Program-made: the position numbers and the translations under genes
Notes under the pieces: generated by a model
What the model was told of the DNA's origin: nothing
The model's input: only the letters and a program-made list of their open reading frames with translations
Databases searched by the model: none
Shown here: piece by piece, positions 34,460 through 43,458 of the stretch
Layout: the number at the start of each line of letters is the position of its first letter
Position numbering within the stretch: position 1 is the first letter of the stretch
Assembly (NCBI GenBank): GCA_002394365.1
Contig: DGTQ01000023.1
Span: forward strand, 1 to 64,000
Source of the DNA: Prevotellaceae bacterium UBA4332
GTDB taxonomy: Bacteria > Bacteroidota > Bacteroidia > Bacteroidales > Bacteroidaceae
DNA: 64,000 nucleotides
Reading direction: 5' to 3'

Positions 34460-35953
34460 TTAGTTACCATCTGTCGTTTCCTCTGGAACATCATAGTTAC
34501 CCGATTCCCTAAGGTCTTCTACACTCACCTCACTCCATTCTCTTTGTTGTGCTGATGATGTAACTGTATTAGGACCATAGATACGTAACTTCACCTCGTA
34601 AGAGCATCCAGGCAAGAACTGCATACCAGGGTTCTCTGGATCAGAATAGAGAGGTATTTTTATTGTGTAATATTTAGCATCTTCGGAACTACGTGGGTAA
34701 CGCACTACCAACTTTGCGATATATGAACCATTAATAGTTTTACTATCCTCACTGTTCAATGCTGGAAGAATTATACCCTGACGATGGCTATCATCAGGTC
34801 CTCCGAGTTTCGTTACCACTGGTGTCTCTACAATAACTTTCTTGCCGTCTTCATCGCGTTCAGTCTTCTTGGTTGTTGATAATGTTTGCACTGGCATTAT
34901 CTGGTCGGCATAATAAAGAGTTCTTGTTCCTATGTTTTTTGCAACATAGCTTTTTAGAAAGTACTCCTTCTTGCGATTGTTAGTACTATACTGAATCTCG
35001 CCGTTGTGCAGTCCCGCTCTCTCTGCCACAAGAAGGAACACTGTATCAGGTACATTGCAAATACTGATGCCGACAACTTCTGTCTCCAAAGCCTCATCAT
35101 AATTTAATGTACCCGTCTTACTTGACTCATCAACAGGCTTATTATTTTTATCAAGTCCACCAGGCTGTACGGAGAACATCAACTGCGCCATCTTATGAGT
35201 GAAATGGAACTTTGGTGTAAGACTCTCCAAAGCCATATCAGTACCATCGCTTGTTCTGTTTCTTGTAAAGCGGAAGTAGTTAGCGCTCCACGCATAATCC
35301 TTATACGTAGTGTTAATAGGATTATAAGCGTCACCTGGTATAGCTGCAGAATATATCACATCCTGTGTGCCATCAAGCGTCGTCATTATTGCTATAACAG
35401 AGTCTTTCTTATACTCTATCTTTGGTACACGTGGAGTGTATGCGTAGAAATTGTAGCGATGGAAGCTACCGACTGGGAACTTTTCTTCTATCTCGCTACC
35501 TCTCCTGTCTCTCAACGCAATCACAGAACCAAGTGATGGCTGAGTGCCGTTCTTTGGTCTTGCTGTTGCTGTCATGTTATCAAGGTATGCCGCAAAACCG
35601 TATGAATAATTATCTATCTGCGAGTCGTGAGTGTCCTTCTCACTTCTATACCATGAGCAATCCATACCATAGTCCTTACCCCAATAAGGTGTCTGGGTAG
35701 TGTTTATTACATCCATAGCAAGCATGAATACACCTAACTGGTCGGTTGTAAAGGAACCCTGGTTAGACTGTATAGCAGCTTTCGATGTTATAGCATCTGT
35801 TGTAGCTCCAAGAGTAATGGTATATTCGCTTGGCGCCAATGCATCCTCCATTGACATTTCACTGCTTATTCCTGCTATATCGCCATCTGAACAAGCAGTC
35901 AAGGCAGCGCCAATGAAAAGTGCTGATGCTATGTGATATATGTATTTCTTCAT
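34460..35953 (-). CDS. Fimbrillin-family lipoprotein (paralogue 3)
   Basis: The 497-residue protein has the lipobox ALTACS. The core FRFTRNRTSDGTDMALE is followed by KFHFTHKMAQLMFSV, and SYEVKLRIYG lies close to the C-terminus. Together with paralogue 4 it forms the more similar pair among the four fimbrillins. Between HKMAQL and the C-terminus it carries a charged insertion (KKTERDEDGKK) absent in the others. Confidence 0.88.
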   Translation of the reverse strand: MKKYIYHIASALFIGAALTACSDGDIAGISSEMSMEDALAPSEYTITLGATTDAITSKAAIQSNQGSFTTDQLGVFMLAMDVINTTQTPYWGKDYGMDCSWYRSEKDTHDSQIDNYSYGFAAYLDNMTATARPKNGTQPSLGSVIALRDRRGSEIEEKFPVGSFHRYNFYAYTPRVPKIEYKKDSVIAIMTTLDGTQDVIYSAAIPGDAYNPINTTYKDYAWSANYFRFTRNRTSDGTDMALESLTPKFHFTHKMAQLMFSVQPGGLDKNNKPVDESSKTGTLNYDEALETEVVGISICNVPDTVFLLVAERAGLHNGEIQYSTNNRKKEYFLKSYVAKNIGTRTLYYADQIMPVQTLSTTKKTERDEDGKKVIVETPVVTKLGGPDDSHRQGIILPALNSEDSKTINGSYIAKLVVRYPRSSEDAKYYTIKIPLYSDPENPGMQFLPGCSYEVKLRIYGPNTVTSSAQQREWSEVSVEDLRESGNYDVPEETTDGN

Positions 35954-35980
35954 TTTATAACAGATGAAATTTTATCTTTT

Positions 35981-37447
35981 TTATTCAAGATTTCTCTCTA
36001 TGTCTCCTCCCTCTATCCATGGTTCAAGGGTTGTTTCAAGCACTACCATCTTTAGTCCTGCTACACCGAGTTCGATATTGTATGATGTGCCACCCACAAC
36101 AGACTCCACGCCTTTCTTAGCCAGTTCCTCTGCAAGAGGTATTGCATAGGGCGCATTATCGAAAGCTGGATACACAATCTTTCTTGCTGTATATCTTACA
36201 CGAATATTTGGATTTTGCTTGTAGTATTCGTCACTGAACTGCTTTACATATTGGTGCATCACAACTCGAAACTCATAATCATCCTGAGGAGCTACAAGAA
36301 TAGCATCTCCCAACCTTGTAGGCTCTACATCGTTAGGTTGCACGCCTGCCATCTTCACTGTATTCTGGTTCACAGCATCTTTGTCTGGTTTTGCAAAGAG
36401 TTTGAGCCATCCCTTCACAGCATTACCATTAGCGTCCACATCCCATTCTATGCGTTGGTTGTTTCTGCCATTATGTAATTCAGCCTTGTCGGTGTAAGCG
36501 AAGTACAATTTTCCTTTATTCTTAGAATAAACATATATACTGTCAAAATATACGCCACCATTTACACTTCCATCCTCATTACCACCAGCATCTGCTACAG
36601 CAAGCTTATGCACTTCATCACTCGCAGTAACTATTTTTACTGGTATCTCTTCTGTATTGTTTACGCCATCTTCTGGATGCACAGCCCTTGCGGTGAAAGT
36701 AAGGCGAGCCAGTTTGTGACGGAACTTCAATGTTGGCTGCACACCATGTCGAGCTGCTTTTGCAGAATATAACTCTGATGCTTCCACGCCCTTACTGGTA
36801 TAGAAATCGGTGTTACCTGCATCATCTTTTTCCAATGTCTGACCTGTAAGAATATCCTGTGTACCATCTATCTGGAATGGCACATACATCTGCTCTCCAT
36901 CTACCACTGGTGCATTACGAACAAATCTGCCTTCTTCATCAACAGTCTTGTTGCCATCAGCATCACGAACAACATCAGCGTCATCAAGGTAGTAGCCCCA
37001 GAAGTCACTTGCCCCTCTGAGAGGATAGTAGCACACCTTGTTGTCTTTACGTCGTGCCAGCCCCGTTGCAACAGGAGTATCGTCAGTAGGCTTCGGCGTA
37101 ACCACCTCCGTATTATAGAATGTGCTTGCATCCGAATCATCTATCAATTCAGAACCTACAGCTGTCCATGCTGAAACAAAAGAAGGTACCAATGTTCCCT
37201 TGTTGAACATATAGACACGAATAATCTCGCCATTCCAACTGTTCTTGCCACTTTCCTCTGTGTCACCTACGGTACCTGTGCCCTTGCTGGATACACTCAC
37301 AACGTCAGAAGCTGAACTGATGCCGAGTTCTATCTTCTCTCCACCTATTACAACAGGATCTGTTGTATAGAGATTGTCTTCGTTGTTAGAACATGCTACT
37401 ACAGAGAGAGTTGCGATGGCGTATAAAAAATACTTTCCTGTTGTCAT
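35981..37447 (-). CDS. Fimbrillin-family lipoprotein (paralogue 2)
   Basis: The 488-residue protein has a short signal peptide with lipobox SVVACS. The fimbrillin core is reduced to PTLKFRHKLARLTFTARAV, and the end SYNIELGVAGLKMVVLETTLEPWIEGG is the usual C-terminal pattern. It lies 27 nt upstream of paralogue 3. It could be an accessory or tip subunit rather than the main one; the sequence alone cannot decide. Confidence 0.85.
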   Translation of the reverse strand: MTTGKYFLYAIATLSVVACSNNEDNLYTTDPVVIGGEKIELGISSASDVVSVSSKGTGTVGDTEESGKNSWNGEIIRVYMFNKGTLVPSFVSAWTAVGSELIDDSDASTFYNTEVVTPKPTDDTPVATGLARRKDNKVCYYPLRGASDFWGYYLDDADVVRDADGNKTVDEEGRFVRNAPVVDGEQMYVPFQIDGTQDILTGQTLEKDDAGNTDFYTSKGVEASELYSAKAARHGVQPTLKFRHKLARLTFTARAVHPEDGVNNTEEIPVKIVTASDEVHKLAVADAGGNEDGSVNGGVYFDSIYVYSKNKGKLYFAYTDKAELHNGRNNQRIEWDVDANGNAVKGWLKLFAKPDKDAVNQNTVKMAGVQPNDVEPTRLGDAILVAPQDDYEFRVVMHQYVKQFSDEYYKQNPNIRVRYTARKIVYPAFDNAPYAIPLAEELAKKGVESVVGGTSYNIELGVAGLKMVVLETTLEPWIEGGDIERNLE

Positions 37448-37479
37448 ATCTGTATATTATCTTTTTCTACCTTATATAT

Positions 37480-38874
37480 TTAATCGTACAAGTAAATGGC
37501 TGTTCCTGTGCCACTCTTCCAGGATTCGAGGTCTGAGGTAATCTCTATACGAGTGGTTCCATATACTGAAAGATCTAGTACATATATCTTGCCTGCTTCA
37601 AAACCTTTTTCCGGAGTGCAATCCACTTCAAGCCATGTTTGCATAACGCCTCGTGGATTAGTTTCCGTTTCGGTTGTCTTGACATTAGTTTGCTGTATAA
37701 GAATCTTCACCTTGTAAGAATCTGCCGGTGGGACCAGAATGCCCTCTCCTACCTCTTTAAACTCTTCCGTAGATATAGCTTTCTCAGAAAGATATGCATT
37801 TACAGAGAGATCTTTTGGTTCTGACAATTCCATCAGTCCAAGCTTTGTATTTTCCAAATCTCGTGATGCCACTACGAGTTTTCCTCGTGTACAGGCATTT
37901 ACTTGAATATCTTGAATGGAAATTTTTACTGCATCGTCCATCAACTTGGCACGAAACTTCAAATAAGCCAAGGCATGTTTGAGATCTATCTTTGGCTCTA
38001 CACTATGTACTGCTCCATAGGTGGAATATGCTCCATCTCCATAACTGAGTATATTCTTACGAACTTCATCCTCTGTTACGCTCGTTGAATACTCATCTTT
38101 GAGCATTTGTTCTGTCAATACAGGAGCATTGCCAACCATGATGTCATTCTTGCCATTAAGTTCAAGGTCTATTTTGACACAGTCATTCAATTTTTCAAAA
38201 CCGTAAACATTAGCCTTGTTAACGTAGTAAGCAAAGAAATTATATCCTACCTTCTCATACTTCTTTTTATTCCAGTAATAGGTCTGCGTCTTGTAGTTCT
38301 GGTTATCTTCCCATTCTTGGTTATCAAGTAGATAAAGTGAACCGTTAGTACTTATATCACCAAGGCTACCATCTTTTGTTGCGCCTTGGGGTATAGCAAG
38401 CTTACCTATATGCTGTGATGTACCTGTTATATATGTTCTCTCAGTACTCAACAGACAATTTAAACGATTATCGTCATCACCCATCAGTTGTGAAAAGTCT
38501 GGCTGCTGGGTAAGCGTGGCTTCTCCATCTTTCATGACCGTCTTACGGTATGCCAACAAGTAAAAGCGTGCTTTGGCATAGCGCTTGAGAAAATTGTCAT
38601 AGTTATTTTGTGGGTCGAGCGGACCTTCTGATTCCTTGTCTTCTGGTGTCAAAGCTTTAGAACTTACACTGCCTGATGTTGTTGCACCACTTGACGTTGC
38701 ATAAAGCAAGGAGTTGACATTAAGAGATGGCGACAGGGGATAGGTCTCGTAATCCTCAGCATTCTTTTCATCCGTTACATAAGTCAGGTCGGGATACGAA
38801 TTTGAGCAAGACTGCCATAAAGAGACCGTCAAGACCATTACTGCCATCGTTATTATGTTATATAACTTCTTCAT
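37480..38874 (-). CDS. Fimbrillin-family lipoprotein (paralogue 1)
   Basis: The 464-residue protein has a lipobox-like SLWQSC at the end of the signal peptide. The core is PKIDLKHALAYLKFRAKL, and the C-terminal IYVLDLSVYGTTRIEITSDLESWKSG fits the fimbrillin ending. Divergence from the other three is strong. It follows the DUF5119-like gene by 13 nt. Confidence 0.83.
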   Translation of the reverse strand: MKKLYNIITMAVMVLTVSLWQSCSNSYPDLTYVTDEKNAEDYETYPLSPSLNVNSLLYATSSGATTSGSVSSKALTPEDKESEGPLDPQNNYDNFLKRYAKARFYLLAYRKTVMKDGEATLTQQPDFSQLMGDDDNRLNCLLSTERTYITGTSQHIGKLAIPQGATKDGSLGDISTNGSLYLLDNQEWEDNQNYKTQTYYWNKKKYEKVGYNFFAYYVNKANVYGFEKLNDCVKIDLELNGKNDIMVGNAPVLTEQMLKDEYSTSVTEDEVRKNILSYGDGAYSTYGAVHSVEPKIDLKHALAYLKFRAKLMDDAVKISIQDIQVNACTRGKLVVASRDLENTKLGLMELSEPKDLSVNAYLSEKAISTEEFKEVGEGILVPPADSYKVKILIQQTNVKTTETETNPRGVMQTWLEVDCTPEKGFEAGKIYVLDLSVYGTTRIEITSDLESWKSGTGTAIYLYD

Positions 38875-38887
38875 GTTCAGTTTGCAA

Positions 38888-40318
38888 TTAGTATTCCTGT
38901 TCTATGTGCTGTTCCTCTTCCCAGTTTGCCACACGAGGAGACTCGTCAGCACCAGTAATGAGCGACTGTGTCAGTGTCGCATCTATCGCAAGATGTACGC
39001 TCTTATAATCCTGCGCCTTACGCCAATACTCTACACCACGTTTCTCATTATAGAGTTCAAGGAGTTGCGCCTTCTCAATATTCTTGTGTAGATTCACTCT
39101 GCCCATAACAGTACGAGAGCGCCATCCCCAATTATTATCATCAGCGCTGTATCCATAATAAAGAACTTTTACTATTATCTGAAGAACTCCTGGACCTGCA
39201 TATTTATTAGCATCAGTATAAACAGAATTCTCTACGATGCCAGGGATATTGAGGTTTGCATAGCAGCGAACTCTGTCCTCAGCCTGATTGTCATATCTTC
39301 CAATGTTGTCCGTAATTTTATCATTTGGCCACCCCTGTGGCTTCAGCTCTTCGGAGTTTGCGTCTGGAACCTTTGTTGGATCAACCAATTTTGTACGGAA
39401 TATCAGTTTGTCTGTCTGAGTAATATCCACAGCTCCAGTACCGATATTTATCTTACGTGGAATACCTGAGAGTACGCACCATACATCGCTCACAAAGAAC
39501 TGAAAATTTGACGTTTGCTTCTTTTTTAAATCGAAGTAAATATCTATGTTCTGTGTTACAGTAGTTGGATGGAAATTCACCTCCGTAACCTCATCCGTTC
39601 CAATGTTTCTTATTGTGGTAGAATCAACAACTACAGGTTCTGTTATATTACGTATAAACTTGGCACGCTTTGCTTCCTTCTCCTCTTCCGATGCATCATC
39701 GGGCGCTGAAGTATAAGGGTTGTTATCTACTGAGCCATCAAATTCACCGAATGGGCTATCAACATAGTAGTCTTTCAATTCATCATAAGTGTATGTACGG
39801 TGCTCAGCATTAAACTGCCCAAGGCGCAGATTCATCTGCGTCTCATCTGATTTCAACGGATTAGGCGTTATCACATAATCTTCTGTCACTATACGACTTG
39901 GATCTAGTTTCTCCTCAAAAGTCCTATTAAAACTCATTGTGAGAAACTTATACTCTCCTGAAGGCAACTCAAACTTTGTAATATCGTGATTATCCTCCTC
40001 CGCTATCCCATCAGGCAAAGTTCCAAGGTAATGACCACTCTCCGCCACCACATTATACATGAATGAGGTGCTCATAGTGTTGATTACCCTATCAGCAATT
40101 ATATATGTGTTTACAGGACGCGTTGTTACTGCAACTGGCATCTTGTCCCATTCATATTTGAACTGCACTCCACTCTTATGGACGTGTACTCCGTTTTCTT
40201 CCTTCTCACACAAATCCTGATTCACTTCACACGACGTGAACAATGATGTCAGCACACAGGAACTGAAAACAGCACAGAGTGCCTTACTATATATCTTTTT
40301 CATTGCTGTTATTTTCAT
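38888..40318 (-). CDS. DUF5119-like fimbria-associated lipoprotein
   Basis: The protein has 476 residues from the ATG at 40318, which overlaps the upstream stop (ATGA); the ATG at 40303 gives a more usual signal peptide. The lipobox is SLFTSC. The following CEVNQDLCEKE and VQFKYEWDKMPVAV resemble the DUF5119 family, which begins with a Cys-rich start and an F-x-W strand and accompanies fimbrillins. It could be the anchor or length-control subunit (as Mfa2 in Porphyromonas); that is inference. Confidence 0.75.
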   Translation of the reverse strand: MKITAMKKIYSKALCAVFSSCVLTSLFTSCEVNQDLCEKEENGVHVHKSGVQFKYEWDKMPVAVTTRPVNTYIIADRVINTMSTSFMYNVVAESGHYLGTLPDGIAEEDNHDITKFELPSGEYKFLTMSFNRTFEEKLDPSRIVTEDYVITPNPLKSDETQMNLRLGQFNAEHRTYTYDELKDYYVDSPFGEFDGSVDNNPYTSAPDDASEEEKEAKRAKFIRNITEPVVVDSTTIRNIGTDEVTEVNFHPTTVTQNIDIYFDLKKKQTSNFQFFVSDVWCVLSGIPRKINIGTGAVDITQTDKLIFRTKLVDPTKVPDANSEELKPQGWPNDKITDNIGRYDNQAEDRVRCYANLNIPGIVENSVYTDANKYAGPGVLQIIVKVLYYGYSADDNNWGWRSRTVMGRVNLHKNIEKAQLLELYNEKRGVEYWRKAQDYKSVHLAIDATLTQSLITGADESPRVANWEEEQHIEQEY

Positions 40319-41763
40319 TCTGCGCCTCCTTCATCTGCTTTTTTAGCTGCTTCTTCGGCTTTCTTTGCTGCCTGACGACGCTCTCTCATACGAGCTATAC
40401 GTTCCTGTGCAGCCTGCGCTTTAGCCTTACGTGCTGCAGCCTTTTCTTCTTTCGTCATCTTTGCTTCAGCTTTCTTTTCAGCCTCACGCTTTGCACGTTG
40501 ACGTTCTATAGTTGCCTGAGCATCTTTTGCTTTCTCCTTGGCTTTAGCCTTGTTGCGTTCAATCTTGTCGCGTAAAGCCTGCTGTTTAGCTTCACGAGCA
40601 TCTTCCTCTGCGAACTTCTTTGCGAGCTTAGGATCATTCTTTGCAAGTGAATCACGACGTGCTTTCTTGACAGCATTAACAGAGTCTGTATAATGTTTCT
40701 TTATTGCATCAATAGAATCACGACGTGCCTGCTTGATTGAATCACGACGCATCTTAGCAAGTTGCTTTGGAGTGTAATTAGGTACACGTGCTGGAGCCTG
40801 TTCATCGATAGCTTGCTGCTGCTCACGATGGCGAACATCTACGCAAGAATCATAGAGAAGTTTGAACTCTTGAGCAACAACACGGTAGATAGAGTCACGT
40901 ATATATTTCTGTTCACGTTCGGTCAGCCACGCATTGTAAATGGAATCCTTCTTCTCACGGAAATCTAAGTCAACATCATAGCGCCAGCGATATTTCTTCT
41001 GTATTGGATAATTGCCAAAACGATAAACAAGTGCTACATGCAAATCACGAAGCATAGGACCAAATTTACCATCCTGATGTCCCGTCTTAGGATAACAGTT
41101 GTTCTCTCGGTCTGCGCGGAAAGTATCGTACTTGTTGTACATAATACCAGCACTGAAGCCGAACTCCATATCTACAGAATTACCATTTTGGAAAGCGAGG
41201 AAGGGTTTTACAAAACCCCAGGTCACACCTGCCATGTATGCTGTACCTTGTCTTCCTTCGCCTCCACCCCACAACATGGAATATTTGGAATATGTCACGT
41301 AACCACCACGATAAAAAACCCAATTGGGGTGACTTGGCAACATGTTACGGCATGACCAAAGTTTATCCCACCAATAACGGTGAGGAGATAAATAACCTGT
41401 TGCAGTACACTTACGCTCTCGCCAATAAACACGACCTTCAAGTGTCGCCTCAAAAATATTGAAGACGATACCTCTTACGTAAGTGCTACTCGTTCTAGGA
41501 CGATACCTAAAGTTTGCATTTACCGCCCAACGATTCCAGTTAGTGTTTCTGATATCAAATTCTACACCTATGTTTGGTACTAACAAACCCCAGTCCACCA
41601 AATTGGTACGCACGGAGATACGCTCTGCCAAGGAGAGGGTGTCCACCCTGCGACTGTTGTCAGCCACCTGTGCCAACGTGGCGATAGGCAACATCAGCAT
41701 GAGCATCAAAAAACATTGACGCCCCATAGCCTTCACCAGCCCGTTATGCCATTTATATCGCAT
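40315..41763 (-). CDS. DUF3575-like barrel with long Lys/Arg-rich helical tail
   Basis: The 482-residue protein has a signal peptide ending TLAQ. The barrel (about 45-275) contains VRTNLVDWGLLVPNIGVEFDIRNTNWNRW, the DUF3575 start, and LHVALVYRFGNY. From about 320 to 482 the chain is a charged helix with repeated RRDSI/RRDSL steps (MRRDSIKQARRDSIDAI, KKARRDSLAK) and then Lys/Ala/Glu repeats. The tail could span the periplasm or bind peptidoglycan. It is the first gene behind the fimbrial promoter. ATG 41727 (MGRQCF) is an alternative start. Confidence 0.8.
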   Translation of the reverse strand: MRYKWHNGLVKAMGRQCFLMLMLMLPIATLAQVADNSRRVDTLSLAERISVRTNLVDWGLLVPNIGVEFDIRNTNWNRWAVNANFRYRPRTSSTYVRGIVFNIFEATLEGRVYWRERKCTATGYLSPHRYWWDKLWSCRNMLPSHPNWVFYRGGYVTYSKYSMLWGGGEGRQGTAYMAGVTWGFVKPFLAFQNGNSVDMEFGFSAGIMYNKYDTFRADRENNCYPKTGHQDGKFGPMLRDLHVALVYRFGNYPIQKKYRWRYDVDLDFREKKDSIYNAWLTEREQKYIRDSIYRVVAQEFKLLYDSCVDVRHREQQQAIDEQAPARVPNYTPKQLAKMRRDSIKQARRDSIDAIKKHYTDSVNAVKKARRDSLAKNDPKLAKKFAEEDAREAKQQALRDKIERNKAKAKEKAKDAQATIERQRAKREAEKKAEAKMTKEEKAAARKAKAQAAQERIARMRERRQAAKKAEEAAKKADEGGAE

Positions 41764-41876
41764 ATATATATATAATGTATGATTACTCTTAATATCAGCA
41801 GTAGTTAATTATTCTGAGCACATTCTTTCCGTTAAAAGGTAGTAAATGGAAATGCACTTTTTTACAAATTTGCGTA

Positions 41877-41884
41877 CAAAATTA
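41877..41884 (-). promoter_or_regulatory. Promoter of the fimbrial operon
   Basis: The minus strand reads TAATTTTG, and TTTG is present about 17-19 nt upstream (plus-strand CAAA near 41899-41902). The leader is about 110 nt. All following minus-strand genes down to 25752 have gaps of 86 nt or less, so this may serve the whole block. No flanking inverted repeats that would suggest phase inversion were seen. Confidence 0.65.
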
Positions 41885-41958
41885 CTAAAAATGTGTCACA
41901 AATCAAGGAGCGATATATTAAAATTTGTTAATCAGTATTAAATGGCTTAATATTTTAG

Positions 41959-41966
41959 TACTTTTG
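41959..41966 (+). promoter_or_regulatory. -7 promoter element of rodA
   Basis: TACTTTTG is followed by only 5 nt (CACCC) before the ATG at 41972. Transcription would begin at or within a few nt of the start codon. Confidence 0.7.
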
Positions 41967-41971
41967 CACCC

Positions 41972-43441
41972 ATGAAAGAAAATACATCGGTACTAAAATC
42001 CATTGATTGGATAACAATCAGCCTGTATCTTGCACTACTCGCATTTGGTTGGATTAGTGTCTGCGGTGCAAGTTATTCTTTCGACAACGTCAACATATTC
42101 TCCCTCGATACTCGCTCTGGTATGCAGATCGTATGGATTGGAACGAGTATCATTTTGGCAACCATGCTCTTATTGCTTGACGACAGGATTTATGATACCT
42201 GCGCATATGCCATTTACGGATTTATGTTAGCTTTACTATTTGTTACTATTTTCAACACTCACGAAATCAAGGGATCACGTTCTTGGCTGGTATTGGGACC
42301 TTTAAGACTACAGCCGGCAGAATTCGCCAAATTTGCTACCGCTCTCGCTGTTTCCAAGTATATGTCGGGCTATCGCTTTAATATCAACAACTGGAAACAC
42401 TTCATGTATGCTGTGACTATGATTGTTACACCCATGCTACTCATTATCATGCAAAAGGAGACTGGCTCAGCTCTTGTTTACATAGCCTTTTTTCTCATGC
42501 TTTATCGTGAGGGCATGACGGGAAGTTTTCTCTTTACTGGACTAGCTTTGGTAATATATTTTGTCATAGGGATACGTTATGCAGAACCAACAATATTCGA
42601 TACACCAACACATGTAGGTCCCTTTGTGGTAATGATGATTATCCATGCTTTTACAGCTGTATTGGTAATAGGTTACTGCAAATCTCAGAAAAAGGCAAGT
42701 ATTATAGCAGGTTCTTCTCTTGTTGTAACCGTCGTTTCGCTACTTTTTTCACAATACGTAATAAGGTTCAACGTGGTTTGGGTACAGGTTATCATGACAT
42801 TTGCCATTATTGCCTATCTCATCTATCTTTGGTATGAATCACAACTGAAGGAATACTTCCTTATTGCACTTTTCACCCTCTGCTCTACCATCTTCCTATT
42901 TGGTTCCACATTTGTGCTCAACGATCTTATGGAGCCACACCAACGAGTACGTATCAATGTACTTTTAGGACTTGAACAAGACCTTGCTGGAGCAGGCTAC
43001 AATGTTCATCAAAGTGAGATAGCCATAGGTTCTGGGGGACTTATGGGTAAGGGATTTCTTAATGGCACACAAACAAAGCTGAAATTCGTGCCCGAACAAG
43101 ATACCGATTTCATCTTCTGTACCGTTGGCGAAGAAGAGGGATTTTTCGGCGCTGCTATCGTATTGGTATTATTCCTGTTACTCATTTGGCGACTAATATA
43201 CTTATCCGAACGTCAGGTTCATACTTTTGGGCGCATTTACGGCTACTGTGTATTAAGCGTTTTCCTATTCCATGTCTTTATCAACGTTGGTATGGTACTC
43301 GGTTTAACGCCTGTAATCGGCATTCCGTTACCTTTCTTCAGTTACGGCGGTTCTTCCTTGTGGGGCTTTACACTTTTACTTTTTATATTCTTACGTATTG
43401 ACGCAAGCCGCAATTTGGCTCACAATGCCTCACACAAGTAA
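41972..43441 (+). CDS. rodA: Rod-shape-determining glycosyltransferase RodA (SEDS family)
   Basis: The 489-residue protein has about ten transmembrane helices. SEDS signatures include KGSRSWLVLGPLRLQPAEFAKF, IGSGGLMGKGFLNGTQTKLKFVPEQDTDFIF and GIPLPFFSYGGSS. It polymerises glycan strands during cell elongation. The length is as usual for Bacteroidetes RodA, with an extra central loop. FtsW is an alternative, but FVPEQDTDFIF fits RodA. It ends 17 nt before the convergent dnaE stop. Confidence 0.93.
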   Translation: MKENTSVLKSIDWITISLYLALLAFGWISVCGASYSFDNVNIFSLDTRSGMQIVWIGTSIILATMLLLLDDRIYDTCAYAIYGFMLALLFVTIFNTHEIKGSRSWLVLGPLRLQPAEFAKFATALAVSKYMSGYRFNINNWKHFMYAVTMIVTPMLLIIMQKETGSALVYIAFFLMLYREGMTGSFLFTGLALVIYFVIGIRYAEPTIFDTPTHVGPFVVMMIIHAFTAVLVIGYCKSQKKASIIAGSSLVVTVVSLLFSQYVIRFNVVWVQVIMTFAIIAYLIYLWYESQLKEYFLIALFTLCSTIFLFGSTFVLNDLMEPHQRVRINVLLGLEQDLAGAGYNVHQSEIAIGSGGLMGKGFLNGTQTKLKFVPEQDTDFIFCTVGEEEGFFGAAIVLVLFLLLIWRLIYLSERQVHTFGRIYGYCVLSVFLFHVFINVGMVLGLTPVIGIPLPFFSYGGSSLWGFTLLLFIFLRIDASRNLAHNASHK

Positions 43442-43458
43442 GGGCTGTACCTGTTTTC

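Noticed and set aside
41764..41971. Invertible promoter upstream of the fimbrial operon
   Set aside because: Phase-variable promoters are known in Bacteroidales, but no pair of flanking inverted repeats was found in this gap.
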